From the NCBI GenBank assembly GCA_002428685.1, contig DIXL01000055.1, positions 1-23,418 on the forward strand: a stretch of DNA of 23,418 bases. The letters are read 5' to 3'. The notes beneath the pieces are model-generated. The model searched no databases, had not been told where the DNA came from, and saw only the letters and a list, made by a program, of their open reading frames with translations. This DNA comes from Cloacimonetes bacterium UBA6081. Its GTDB lineage: Bacteria; Cloacimonadota; Cloacimonadia; Cloacimonadales; Cloacimonadaceae. Each line of letters opens with the position of its first letter. Positions within the stretch are counted from its first letter, which is position 1. This document shows, one piece after another, positions 7,620 through 15,952 of this stretch. A program made the translations under genes and the position numbers.

Positions 7620-7971
7620 TGGTGGAGGTGGCGGGAATCGAACCCGCGTCCAAAAAACCGCTTACCCAAGAATCTACATGCTTAGTTATCATTAGTTCTT
7701 AATTATACTGAGGATGATAATCAGACCTTGTATAATCCAGCCTATTATCTTAAACAACAGCTATAGACGTCCCTGTCGTTGCATCCGCACTGTTTCGACG
7801 CCCAATCCCCTTCCGACGGCACGAAGAGGTTGAACGCTAGCAGCCTATGCTGCTAAGGAGTAGTTGTTATTTGCAGTTAATTTTGCGTTGCCACTTGTTA
7901 ACGGAGTAGGTAGGCGTTCTCCGGCATGCATCTCAAGCACTCTGATTCCCTGTCGAAACCATTTCACCCCC
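7620..7971 (-). ncRNA. ssrA: Transfer-messenger RNA (tmRNA)
   Basis: Rescues stalled ribosomes by acting first as alanyl-tRNA and then as mRNA for a degradation tag, together with SmpB. The 5' end GGGGGUGAAAUGGUUUCGACAGGG (split here as GGGGGUG plus the conserved GGUUUCGAC) pairs with CACCUCC before the terminal ACCA, giving a seven-base-pair acceptor stem with one G-U pair. The T-arm GCGGGTTCGATTCCCGC is intact, and the GAGATGCATGCCGG segment is typical. The 352-base one-piece form has its 3' CCA encoded. The tag reading frame lies at 7845-7874. A good promoter is found about 45 bases upstream. Ends are set by the acceptor stem and are probably exact to a base or two. Confidence 0.96.
7845..7874 (-). 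other. tmRNA tag-peptide reading frame, ANNNYSLAA
   Basis: The resume codon GCA is preceded by AAAATTAACT, which matches the position of the AAAAATAGTC segment in the E. coli tmRNA. The codons read A-N-N-N-Y-S-L-A-A followed by TAG. The C-terminal LAA is the usual ClpXP recognition signal, and the Y-S/A-L-A-A ending is common to tags. The stop codon sits in the loop of a seven-base-pair stem (TAGCAGC-ATAG-GCTGCTA), the expected helix 5. Confidence 0.85.
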
Positions 7972-8012
7972 TATATACGGAATAAAGATCAATTGTCTAT
8001 GATTGTGAGGAC

Positions 8013-8040
8013 ATGATAATGCTGATGGCATCTATGTCAA
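8013..8040 (-). promoter_or_regulatory. ssrA: Sigma70-type promoter of ssrA
   Basis: On the minus strand a perfect TTGACA (8035-8040) is followed after 16 bases by TATCAT (8013-8018), which differs from consensus at one position. Transcription would begin near 8006, giving a leader of about 35 bases before the mature tmRNA 5' end at 7971, consistent with 5' processing by RNase P. Confidence 0.65.
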
Positions 8041-8065
8041 CATAATTATCAGCGGCAACTTTAGC

Positions 8066-8093
8066 TTGACAGAATATTGGCATTGAGTAGCTA
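8066..8093 (+). promoter_or_regulatory. Possible promoter for the methyltransferase gene
   Basis: On the plus strand a perfect TTGACA (8066-8071) is followed after 16 bases by TAGCTA (8088-8093), a poor -10 element. The leader would be about 55 bases. The -35 is convincing and the gene needs a promoter here, being divergent from ssrA, but the -10 assignment is weak. Confidence 0.3.
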
Positions 8094-8153
8094 AGAATTT
8101 AAGTGAATTTCTGCATTTGAAAATATGTCATTAAGCAGGTTAAAGGAAGGAGA

Positions 8154-8849
8154 ATGAATAGAGTTCTGCACATACTGAAACCATTGGTTAAGCATTTTGC
8201 TGGCAGCAAAACAAGCAGCGAAACAAAGTATTGGCAAAGGCAATATCGTGCGCAAAATCATAGTTTTCATAATGAATTCTACTCCAAACTAATGCTTTCC
8301 ATTTCCGATGAATCAGACGATTCCTTCCTGTTAAACAAGGTTGTGGCAGATTTTGGATGCGGTCCGCGTGGAAGTTTAGTTTGGGCAAAAAGTGCAGGAC
8401 TCCGCATCGGAATAGATATTTTAGCTACCCGTTACTTGCAGCTTTTCCCCAAAGAATTACTCAGGCATAATATGGTATATGTTACCTCCACAGAGCTTCA
8501 CATCCCGCTACCGGATGAGTTTTGTGATGTGGTGTTTTCGGTAAATTCGTTAGATCACGTGCAAAACCTTGTGCCTATGTGCAATGAATTGCGTCGCATC
8601 CTGAAGCCAGGTGGCCAGTTGATCGGCAGCTTTAACCTCAACCACCCTCCTCAGAAAGAAGAACCGCAAACTTTAAGCGAAAACACTTTGCGCAAACATC
8701 TGTTCAGAGACTATGCAATCAAACACTGGTGGGTATCAGCTCCGGGAAATGCAGAAAACATATACCAGCCGCTATACAGCCGCAATCCAATCCCCTCAAA
8801 CAGTGGTATTAAGTATCTTTGGGCTCGTGCCTACAAGCCCCAACTGTAA
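8154..8849 (+). CDS. Class I SAM-dependent methyltransferase, substrate unknown
   Basis: The 231 residues include a type 11-like methyltransferase core. Motif I is VADFGCGPRG (64-73), the acidic residue that would bind the SAM ribose is Asp88 in GIDIL, motif IV-like FSVNSLDHV spans 128-136, and LKPGG is at 150-154. An N-terminal stretch of about 60 residues with KYWQRQYRAQ precedes the core, an arrangement often seen in methyltransferases of surface-glycan or small-molecule pathways. AAAGGAAGGAGA runs up to the ATG. The gene is divergent from ssrA and about 50 bases ahead of the next plus-strand gene. Enzyme class is clear; the substrate cannot be predicted. Confidence 0.85.
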   Translation: MNRVLHILKPLVKHFAGSKTSSETKYWQRQYRAQNHSFHNEFYSKLMLSISDESDDSFLLNKVVADFGCGPRGSLVWAKSAGLRIGIDILATRYLQLFPKELLRHNMVYVTSTELHIPLPDEFCDVVFSVNSLDHVQNLVPMCNELRRILKPGGQLIGSFNLNHPPQKEEPQTLSENTLRKHLFRDYAIKHWWVSAPGNAENIYQPLYSRNPIPSNSGIKYLWARAYKPQL

Positions 8850-8898
8850 TGCATTACGTAAAAATTACAATAAATCTCAAGAATAAAAGGGAGGATAC

Positions 8899-9579
8899 AT
8901 GAAGATATCCGCAGTTCTCTATGCAATAGTTATACTAGCCTTTTTTATGCCATTTTTCGTGGTAAGCTGTGAAAAAACTGAGCTTGTCTCCATAAAGGGC
9001 ATCCAACTTGTAACAGGTGGAGAAGCCAAAATTGAAATTGCAGAAATGCTTTCCGCCATGGGAAACAAATCCAAGGATGATAACCAGAAGCAGAAAATTA
9101 AAGCCCAACCTATGGCTATAGCAGTTTTCGCCTTAGCTATCCTAACCTTTATCATTGTTCTGGTTTTGCCCAGAAAGCTTTACTTTCTCCCCGTGCTGCT
9201 AAGTTTGGCCGGAGTTCTTCTCCTCCAAATCCTTAGAGGCAGCATGCTAAACGTTCTAACCCAAACCGATACGGGTATGAACCTGGGAGTTGATATGTCC
9301 AAGATGCTCTCTCTACAAGCCAAATCTGGTTTTTGGCTGGCAAATATTGCTCTGATCCTGGGGGGAGTTGTCTGCTTAATTTCCGGTCTTTTGAATATGA
9401 ACAGGAACAAATATAACATCCCTCTGCCGGCTAATGATGATGGCTTTGATCATTACGGGCCCATTCCGCCCAGCGTGATGCACAACAGTGAAGACCCAGT
9501 GGAAGTACCATTTGAGGCCATTAACGAAGCTGACGAAATGCTTGCCACCGAGGAAGAAACCAAAAACCCGGAAGCATAA
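8899..9579 (+). CDS. Hypothetical membrane protein with four predicted helices and an acidic tail
   Basis: I do not recognise this 226-residue protein. Hydrophobic segments lie at about 4-22, 72-90, 93-111 and 144-166. Between the first two is a 50-residue polar loop. After the last helix comes a cytoplasmic-looking tail of 60 residues, rich in Asp, Glu and Pro. The first helix ends in FFVVSC, which resembles a lipobox with Cys24, but three further helices make a classical lipoprotein unlikely. GGGAGG lies four bases before the ATG. Its stop is two bases before the AI-2E transporter gene, so the two are almost certainly co-transcribed. Confidence is in the gene being real, not in any function. 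Confidence 0.8.
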   Translation: MKISAVLYAIVILAFFMPFFVVSCEKTELVSIKGIQLVTGGEAKIEIAEMLSAMGNKSKDDNQKQKIKAQPMAIAVFALAILTFIIVLVLPRKLYFLPVLLSLAGVLLLQILRGSMLNVLTQTDTGMNLGVDMSKMLSLQAKSGFWLANIALILGGVVCLISGLLNMNRNKYNIPLPANDDGFDHYGPIPPSVMHNSEDPVEVPFEAINEADEMLATEEETKNPEA

Positions 9580-9581
9580 CA

Positions 9582-10643
9582 ATGATCGAAACTGTAAAGG
9601 AACTCCGTTGGATCAGGATATTGCTGTCAATTATTGCCCTGCCGGTGCTGGTGATTATTCTAAAATCCCAAAAAGCGATCTTTATACCACTGATTATTGC
9701 CATCTTCCTATCCTTTGTTTTTGCCCCATTAACTGCTTATCTCAAAAAGCGGAAGATGCCTATGGTATTGATTTTGTTGATTACTTTGGTGATTATTGCC
9801 GGGTTCTTTACCTTAGCGGTAATGGTTATCTATACCGCAGCCAATAGTCTGATCAGCGGTATTCCCAATTATCAAGCCAGCTTTACAAGACTTGTTACAC
9901 AGGCTATTGACTATATTTCTACCTATGCCACAAAATGGGAGTTAACTACAGATCAGCTTTCTCTAATCAATATTTCACAGTTTCTAACCAGCGGTTTTGT
10001 TTCAATTCCCTCTGTGATAAAAAACACTATGAACGCTTTTATCGGAGTATTTTGGAATCTTTTCCTCATCCTGATTTACATGATCTTAATCTTGTTTGAA
10101 AGCGATAAGCTACAACATCGCTTAAAAAGAGTTATGACCGACGAAAACAAACAAAGCACCTATGATGCTATAAGCAATATCCAGCTTCAAATACAGAAAT
10201 ACATCACGGTAAAATCGCTAATCAGTCTTGCCACTGCCTTGGTTGGTATGGGAATCATGCTGGCTTATGGAGTAGATTTTATCGTTGTTTGTGGCATCTT
10301 GCTTTTTGTGTTAAACTTCATTCCCAATATAGGTTCCGTTATTGCCACAGGCATTCCCATCACAATCTGCGCTTTACAGGGCGGATTCGATTTCCGCCTG
10401 TTTAGCTTTTCCCTACTGATGATTGGGACGCAAATGCTTTTCGGTAACATCATTGAGCCTCGGGTGCAGGGCAATAGGCTGAATCTAACTCCAATTATGG
10501 TGCTAATATCATTGATTTTTTGGGGTTGGCTGTGGGGTGTAGTTGGAATGCTGATCAGCGTTCCTTTAACTTCTGCCATCAACATCATTATCAAGCAAAT
10601 GGATAGCAAAAACATATTTTCTGCCATAATTAGTAGCGAATGA
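9582..10643 (+). CDS. AI-2E/PerM family membrane transporter
   Basis: A 353-residue polytopic inner-membrane protein of the AI-2E transporter family (which includes E. coli TqsA, PerM/YdiK relatives). Hydrophobic pairs lie at the N-terminus (about 12-27 and 32-50), then 61-86, 150-172, and four or five helices between 210 and 338. The family signatures FIPNIGSVIA (246-255) and IEPRVQGNRLNLTP (291-304) followed by GVVGMLISVPL (319-329) are clear. Members have been linked to export of the signal AI-2 or to Na+/H+ exchange; which applies here is unknown. The gene starts two bases after the upstream membrane protein gene and overlaps the lipoate-ligase-like gene by four bases (ATGA). Confidence 0.9.
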   Translation: MIETVKELRWIRILLSIIALPVLVIILKSQKAIFIPLIIAIFLSFVFAPLTAYLKKRKMPMVLILLITLVIIAGFFTLAVMVIYTAANSLISGIPNYQASFTRLVTQAIDYISTYATKWELTTDQLSLINISQFLTSGFVSIPSVIKNTMNAFIGVFWNLFLILIYMILILFESDKLQHRLKRVMTDENKQSTYDAISNIQLQIQKYITVKSLISLATALVGMGIMLAYGVDFIVVCGILLFVLNFIPNIGSVIATGIPITICALQGGFDFRLFSFSLLMIGTQMLFGNIIEPRVQGNRLNLTPIMVLISLIFWGWLWGVVGMLISVPLTSAINIIIKQMDSKNIFSAIISSE

Positions 10644-11335
10644 TTATTCCCTATCCTCTTCAGGATAAAGAGCTTATCCAAAGCAGTATGGTTCTGGCTG
10701 CTTCACCGGAACCAATTGCTGAGGATGTTTACACAGTTTCTGCGTTTGTTCCCAGGGGGAGCTATGTCTCCTTGGGAGCAAGCAATTCCTTGGATACAAA
10801 TGTCCACCTTGATAATTGTCTGGCCGATGGTGTGCAGGTTTTTAAACGCCTCAGCGGAGGCGAAGCGGTTTTTCTTCCGCCAAATTGCACCGTTTTTTCG
10901 GCCATCCAGGTTTCCAATCATCCCTACAAGGCTTCCGAGTTCTTTGCTGCGAACCTGGATGCCATTTCTTTGTGCTTAAGACAGTTGGGAGTTCAGAGAG
11001 TCGATCTTCGTGGCATTTCCGATCTGGCCATTGGGGATAAGAAAATACTTGGCAGCGCCATTTACCGCAAAACCCGCTTTATTCTGTTTCAAGCTGTGTT
11101 GAATGTGTGCGAATCCCCCCAGGTAATTCAAAAATATCTGCTTCATCCCATACGAGAGCCGGATTACCGAAAATCACGTTCTCACAGTGATTTTGTTACG
11201 TCTTTGCATCTTGCCGGTTATCCTTTTTCTCCCCAGGAAATTGCTGCAAAGCTGCGCTGCCTGACCTTGATTAACGCTTTGGAGCAAGGAAGAAAGGAGA
11301 AATTTGAAAATAATGTTCTATATGCTATATTATAG
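10640..11335 (+). CDS. Lipoate-protein ligase A-fold protein with an altered active-site signature
   Basis: A 231-residue protein of the biotin/lipoate ligase fold. KRLSGGEAVF (69-78) aligns with the RRxSGGGAVFH signature of LplA/LipM enzymes, and GDKKILGSAIYRKT (132-145) aligns with the GDRKVSGSAYRET segment of E. coli LplA, placing the lipoyl-AMP-contacting lysine at Lys135. Differences are a Glu at the third signature glycine (75) and Leu79 where the usual His stands. The separate C-terminal accessory domain of LplA is absent. It overlaps the AI-2E transporter gene by four bases. It may be an active lipoyl/octanoyl transferase, an amidotransferase or a non-catalytic relative. Confidence 0.75.
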   Translation: MIIPYPLQDKELIQSSMVLAASPEPIAEDVYTVSAFVPRGSYVSLGASNSLDTNVHLDNCLADGVQVFKRLSGGEAVFLPPNCTVFSAIQVSNHPYKASEFFAANLDAISLCLRQLGVQRVDLRGISDLAIGDKKILGSAIYRKTRFILFQAVLNVCESPQVIQKYLLHPIREPDYRKSRSHSDFVTSLHLAGYPFSPQEIAAKLRCLTLINALEQGRKEKFENNVLYAIL

Positions 11336-11351
11336 GATATGTTAGCTGATG

Positions 11352-12326
11352 CTATTTGAGATTATTGTTTAGCTGCAATGCCATATCTATTTGTTTTACT
11401 ATATAATCACTGCTGATATCGTTCATGCACTTAAAATGCCCCAGGGGACATTGCTTCCGACCGTGTAAAGAACAAGGCTGGCAGGGTAAATCCAAACAGA
11501 TGATGCGGGCTTGGGGATTCAAGGGGTTGAAACCCAGCCTGGGATGTGTGCCTCCAAAGATGGCAATTTGAGGCTTGCCAAGGGTTGCTGCCAGATGCAT
11601 CGGGCCTGTATCGCCACTAAGGATGAGGCTGTGAGAGCTTAGTTCTTGCAGCAATTCTGCAAAGCCATGTTTGGCTGTTTGATCGGAACAGTTGCCTTTG
11701 GTTTGCGAATTTATGGCCTTGTTTAGTGCCAGGTCTGCCTTACCGCCAAACAAGGTAAAATAGTGCTGGGGCATACTATTAATCACCTTTATCCAGCTTT
11801 CCCCGGGGTAGCATTTGGTGAAGTGGGTTGCACCCGGAAAAATGGCTATGCGCTTCTTTTCTGAATTCCTTTCACCCTCAGGCTTAATGGGAGTTCTAAA
11901 AACGGGATATTCCCAGGATTCAGTTATATCAAGCTTGCGTAAAGCACTGGCATATAGGCTAACAGTGCTTTCTATGGTTGCCTGTTTATCGCCATGAACA
12001 ATTTTTTGGCGCAAGCCTCGCTGTTTGTTATAGCAGACCTTTCGCTTTGCCTTTGCAGCAAAACTAATTAACCAGGAAGCCAGTTTGCCGTGCAGGTCTA
12101 TTACCAGGTCGTAATTCTCCCGGCGTAGCCTGGCGTAAAAACCAAGGCTTTTGTAATAATCCATCACCCGGACAGGGGTATCAAAAAGCTGCACCAGTTC
12201 ATGATATTCCGGCTTGCAGACATAGCTGAGCTCGCAGCCAGGGAAGTGTTTGGACAGAATTGTGCAAATTGGCTGAGTAAGGACGATATCACCCAGCGAA
12301 CTAAGCCTGATGATGAGAATTTTCAT
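11352..12326 (-). CDS. Family 9 glycosyltransferase, heptosyltransferase-like
   Basis: A 324-residue GT-B enzyme resembling ADP-heptose:LPS heptosyltransferases (WaaC/WaaF/RfaF). The N-terminus IIRLSSLGDIVLTQP (5-19) carries the conserved Asp13. VIDLHGK (75-81), FPGAT (163-167) and the donor-binding SGDTGPMHLAA (237-247) with IFGGTHP (256-262) follow. Cysteines at 277, 282, 285, 293 and 300 form the Cys-rich C-terminal patch often seen in this family. It would transfer a heptose-like sugar onto lipid-linked core oligosaccharide at the inner membrane's cytoplasmic face, implying an outer membrane. The ATG follows the alaS stop codon with no gap and no clear Shine-Dalgarno sequence, so translation may depend on coupling. 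It ends 16 bases from the convergent lipoate-ligase-like gene. Confidence 0.88.
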   Translation of the reverse strand: MKILIIRLSSLGDIVLTQPICTILSKHFPGCELSYVCKPEYHELVQLFDTPVRVMDYYKSLGFYARLRRENYDLVIDLHGKLASWLISFAAKAKRKVCYNKQRGLRQKIVHGDKQATIESTVSLYASALRKLDITESWEYPVFRTPIKPEGERNSEKKRIAIFPGATHFTKCYPGESWIKVINSMPQHYFTLFGGKADLALNKAINSQTKGNCSDQTAKHGFAELLQELSSHSLILSGDTGPMHLAATLGKPQIAIFGGTHPRLGFNPLNPQARIICLDLPCQPCSLHGRKQCPLGHFKCMNDISSDYIVKQIDMALQLNNNLK

Positions 12327-14924
12327 TTAAAGGGAATTGATAAGATCCGGCACCAGAGCCATTACTTCCGGCACTTTTGCCAAAGCCTTTCCACCCGCCA
12401 TAGCACTGTCCGGTCGGCCTCCACCCTTGCCATCCAATTGGGCAGCAAGCTGGGTTACAATTTTCCCGGCATGATACTTGGCGGTTAAATCGGCACTGAC
12501 CACACAAAGGATATTTAGCTTGTTGTCGGCCAGATTGAAAAGAACTGCGATGCATTTGATTAGCTTGGATTTAAGGGTATCTGCCAATTGCTTGAATTCA
12601 TCCGGGTTGGCCATGTCGGTTTGATAGCAGATAAGCCGGTAAGCACTCTGATCGGTAGCCTTTTGCAGCAGTTCATTCACAAAACTTTCACCCGCTTTGG
12701 CCTGTATGGTTTTCACCTTTGTTTCCAGAAGAGTTACATGCTCCATCAGGGAATCCAGCTTTGTTTCCACGCTTGATAGGGGGCTGTGCAGTTTTGAGGC
12801 AAACCGGGCAAAGCCATCCTGAAGCGAATTGACATAATCTATTGCGGCAAAACCTGTTATGGCTTCAATTCGCCTTATCCCCGCTGCAATGCTGCTTTCG
12901 GAGATAATTTTAAAAAGACCAAGCTCGCCTGTGGCCTGCACATGCGTTCCACCACACAATTCCAGGGAAAAACCTTCTACCTGAACCACCCGGACTTGCT
13001 CACTATATTTTTCACCAAAGAGGGCCATAGCTCCTCCCTTTTTGGCACTTTCAATGTCCTGAATGGTGGTTTGGACAGAGCGATTATCCAGGATGGCAGT
13101 GTTGACCATATTTTCTGCTTTGGTTAGTTCATCGGGTTGGACTGCTTTAAAGTGGGTAAAATCAAAACGCAGATAATCGGGATGCACCAATGAGCCTTTT
13201 TGTTGCACATGAGAACCAAGGACGTCCCGTAGAGCTTTATGCAACAAATGAGTAGCGGTATGATTTCGTGCTATGTTTTTGCGGTGGCTTTCGCTGATTT
13301 TTGCTAAAACCGGCTGATTTGAGATGGTTCCATGGACAAGGGTTCCGTAATGAATGGTGTATTCGTCTTGTTTTTTAACATCATAAATATGCAGCTCAAA
13401 ATCATCGTTTCCGATTGAACCTGTATCTGCCACCTGGCCGCCTGATTCTGCATAGAAGGGAGTTTTTGAGAGCTGGATAAGCACCTTGGAACCTTCAAGG
13501 CTAAAACGCTGGATGGTGGTTTCCAATTCACTCTGGCCATAGCCAACAAATTCTGTGGGAGTAAGCTTGGAAAATTCTATCCAGTTCTCATTGGCAGTCT
13601 GCAAGCCAAATTTGCTGGCATTGCGAGCCCGCTTGCGCTGAGCTTCCATTTCGGCATTGAAGCCATCCTGGTCTATCTGCAAGCCATTTTCCTCGGCCAA
13701 AATGCCGGTTAAATCAGGAGGAAAACCATAGGTATCATAAAGCATAAAAGCATCTGCTCCGCTGATTACACAGCCATCCAGCTTTGCACAGATATCTTTA
13801 AAAATATCCAGGCCAGTGCCCAAGGTTTTATTAAAACGCTCTTCCTCGGCTTTGATAACCATCTTGATGAAATCTTCCTTGCCGGCAAGCTCGGTAAAAT
13901 GGTGCGCCATAAGGCTGAGAACTGTCCCCACCAAGGTATGTAAAAAAGGTTCGGCAAAGCCAAGCAATCTTCCATGCCTGGCAGCCCTGCGTAAAATGCG
14001 CCGCAACACATAGCCGCGTCCTTCGTTGCTTGGAAAACCTCCATCTGCAATTGCAAAGCACAAACAGCGAAGATGATCTGCTATAACCCGGTGCGATACA
14101 CCTGATTCCTGTGTGTATGCAACCTTTGACATTTCTGCAAGTTTTTGGATGATGGGCATGAAGAGATCGGTTTCGTAGTTGCTGTTTTTGTCTTGCAAAA
14201 CCTGGGTTATGCGTTCCAATCCGGCTCCGGTATCCACAAACTTATGTTTAAGCGGGCTTAGTGATCTGTCCTCTTCGCGGTTATACTGAATGAAAACCAG
14301 ATTCCAGAGTTCAATGTATCGGCCACAATCGCCATTTACTTGGCATACATGACCCGGCACAGCCTTTTTATCGCAATGCTCCTCTCCCCTATCAATGTGA
14401 ATTTCGGAGCAGGGTCCACAGGGTCCGGTTTCTCCCATCTCCCAAAAGTTGTCCTTGTCGCCATGATAACTAATGTGAGAGTGAATAATGTCTGTTTCAG
14501 TTTTCCACAATTCATAAGCTTCGGAATCACTATCGTGAACAGTGGCAAAAAGTTTATCTTTGGGAAGCTTCCAAACTGCGGTCAATAATTCCCAGGCCCA
14601 GTTAATAGCTTCTTTTTTGTAGTAATCTCCAAAACTCCAGTTTCCAAGCATTTCGAAAAAGGTATGGTGATAGCCATCTTTGCCCACTTCTTCCAGATCG
14701 TTATGTTTGCCACCCGCACGAATGCACTTTTGGCTGTTAACTGCTCTGGTGTAAGTAATTTCCCGCTGTCCCAAAAAAATGCTTTTAAACTGGTTCATGC
14801 CTGCATTGGCAAAAAGCAAGGTTGGATCATCTGCAGGGATAACCGGTGATGAATGCACAAAAGAGTGTCCCTTGTCCACAAAGTAATCAATGAATTGTTG
14901 CCGGACATCTTTTGAGGTTAACAT
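12327..14924 (-). CDS. alaS: Alanyl-tRNA synthetase
   Basis: Charges tRNA-Ala with alanine and clears mischarged Ser/Gly. From the ATG at 14924 it has 865 residues. The class II catalytic core occupies about 1-240 (DPTLLFANAGMNQFK, then the motif 2 region around residues 58-100). The editing domain has the zinc ligands HTATH (His555, His559) and CGGTH (Cys657, His661). The C-terminal domain ends with GGKGGGRPD near residue 830. A longer frame begins at 14945, but the seven extra residues lie inside trxB and match no AlaRS. The ATG at 14924 has GGAAG six bases upstream and lies one base after the trxB stop, so I choose it. Coupled to trxB upstream and the glycosyltransferase downstream. Confidence 0.96.
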   Translation of the reverse strand: MLTSKDVRQQFIDYFVDKGHSFVHSSPVIPADDPTLLFANAGMNQFKSIFLGQREITYTRAVNSQKCIRAGGKHNDLEEVGKDGYHHTFFEMLGNWSFGDYYKKEAINWAWELLTAVWKLPKDKLFATVHDSDSEAYELWKTETDIIHSHISYHGDKDNFWEMGETGPCGPCSEIHIDRGEEHCDKKAVPGHVCQVNGDCGRYIELWNLVFIQYNREEDRSLSPLKHKFVDTGAGLERITQVLQDKNSNYETDLFMPIIQKLAEMSKVAYTQESGVSHRVIADHLRCLCFAIADGGFPSNEGRGYVLRRILRRAARHGRLLGFAEPFLHTLVGTVLSLMAHHFTELAGKEDFIKMVIKAEEERFNKTLGTGLDIFKDICAKLDGCVISGADAFMLYDTYGFPPDLTGILAEENGLQIDQDGFNAEMEAQRKRARNASKFGLQTANENWIEFSKLTPTEFVGYGQSELETTIQRFSLEGSKVLIQLSKTPFYAESGGQVADTGSIGNDDFELHIYDVKKQDEYTIHYGTLVHGTISNQPVLAKISESHRKNIARNHTATHLLHKALRDVLGSHVQQKGSLVHPDYLRFDFTHFKAVQPDELTKAENMVNTAILDNRSVQTTIQDIESAKKGGAMALFGEKYSEQVRVVQVEGFSLELCGGTHVQATGELGLFKIISESSIAAGIRRIEAITGFAAIDYVNSLQDGFARFASKLHSPLSSVETKLDSLMEHVTLLETKVKTIQAKAGESFVNELLQKATDQSAYRLICYQTDMANPDEFKQLADTLKSKLIKCIAVLFNLADNKLNILCVVSADLTAKYHAGKIVTQLAAQLDGKGGGRPDSAMAGGKALAKVPEVMALVPDLINSL

Positions 14925-14925
14925 G

Positions 14926-15858
14926 TTAGTCTTCCAGTGCCTCATAATTTTCTATAATCCATTTTTCTGCACTCCAAGCAGCCACAGCACCATCACTGGT
15001 AGCGGTAACAACCTGACGAAGAACCGTGTGGCGAATATCTCCTGCGGCGTAAATACCGGGAATATTAGTATGCATATTGTTGTCTGTAATTACGAAACCA
15101 CCTGTATCTAATTCCAAACGGGATTCCAGCAGTTCATTATTTGGCAAAATGCCTACATAGATAAAGATACCATCCACCGGTAAAAGGGTGATTTCGGATG
15201 TTATACGGTTGCAAAGCTCTAATTCACTTACCTTGTTCTCTCCCCGAATTTCCTGGATAACTGTGTTCCAGATGAATTCCATCTTGGGGTTTTTTAAGGC
15301 ACGGTCTTGAATAATCTTTTGGGCACGCAGCTCGTCGCGTCTGTGGATAACAATCACTTTTTTGGCAAAGCGGGTTAAAAACAATCCTTCTTCAATGGCA
15401 CTGTCTCCACCACCAACAACAGCTACAATTTTATCGCGATACAAAGCTCCATCACATGTGGCACAATAGGAAACTCCGTGCCCTGTAAGCTGCATTTCAC
15501 CAGGAACGTTTAAGCGCCTGGGATGTGCACCAGTGCAGAAAATTATGGATTTTGCCCGGTATTTGTTTTCCTGGGTTTCTACAATTTTGCATAAGCTTTC
15601 CAAACCAATGGCTTTGATCTCTTCTTCGATCAATTCTGCGCCAAAACGCTCGGCTTGCTGTTTCATTTTGTCGGTTAAATCGTAACCGGAAATGGATTCC
15701 TCAAATCCAGGATAGTTTTCTACTTCGTCAGTTACTGTAATTTGTCCGCCAACCAAACCTTTTTCAAAGACTGCGGTTTTCAGCCCTCCCCGGGCACTGT
15801 AAATAGCAGCACTAAGCCCGGCTGGACCTGCTCCTACAATTATTATATCGTATTTCAT
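14926..15858 (-). CDS. trxB: Thioredoxin reductase (NADPH)
   Basis: FAD flavoprotein passing electrons from NADPH to thioredoxin; 310 residues, normal for the low-molecular-weight bacterial type. FAD-binding GAGPAGLSAA is at 9-18, GGQ near 38-40, the redox-active disulfide CATC at 132-135, the NADPH-binding GGGDSAIEE at 149-157 with HRR at 172-174, and the second FAD motif AAGDIRH at 271-277 followed by RQVVTATSDGAVAA. AAGGA lies nine bases before the ATG. The 94-base gap upstream, after the prolyl isomerase gene, is the widest in this operon and contains a small hairpin, so some independent control of trxB is possible. Confidence 0.95.
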   Translation of the reverse strand: MKYDIIIVGAGPAGLSAAIYSARGGLKTAVFEKGLVGGQITVTDEVENYPGFEESISGYDLTDKMKQQAERFGAELIEEEIKAIGLESLCKIVETQENKYRAKSIIFCTGAHPRRLNVPGEMQLTGHGVSYCATCDGALYRDKIVAVVGGGDSAIEEGLFLTRFAKKVIVIHRRDELRAQKIIQDRALKNPKMEFIWNTVIQEIRGENKVSELELCNRITSEITLLPVDGIFIYVGILPNNELLESRLELDTGGFVITDNNMHTNIPGIYAAGDIRHTVLRQVVTATSDGAVAAWSAEKWIIENYEALED

Positions 15859-15892
15859 AGTAAAAAATCCTTATATTATTATACTTTTGTTC

Positions 15893-15911
15893 CCAATGCC
15901 TCTTGGCATGG
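15893..15911. other. Small hairpin in the gap between the prolyl isomerase gene and trxB
   Basis: CCAATGCC and GGCATGG (15893-15900 and 15905-15911) pair around a TCTT loop, with one bulged base, seven pairs in all. It lies in the only sizeable gap of the operon (15859-15952). No U-tract follows on the minus strand, so it is not a clear terminator. It may protect the trxB mRNA 5' end or form by chance. Confidence 0.35.
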
Positions 15912-15952
15912 CAGTTTCGTCAAGTAAAAAAGCTGGGTAAATGGGGATAAAA

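Noticed and set aside
7620..7660. A tRNA gene suggested by the T-arm and CCA sequence
   Set aside because: The anticodon arm is absent; the sequence is the 3' end of the tmRNA, whose 5' partner is at 7971.
9582..11335. Quorum-sensing system suggested by the AI-2E family name
   Set aside because: No luxS, Lsr receptor or regulator is present, and many members of the family have nothing to do with AI-2.
15878..15883. Perfect TATAAT on the minus strand just upstream of trxB as a -10 box
   Set aside because: Transcription would begin inside the trxB Shine-Dalgarno sequence, and no matching -35 lies 16-18 bases upstream.
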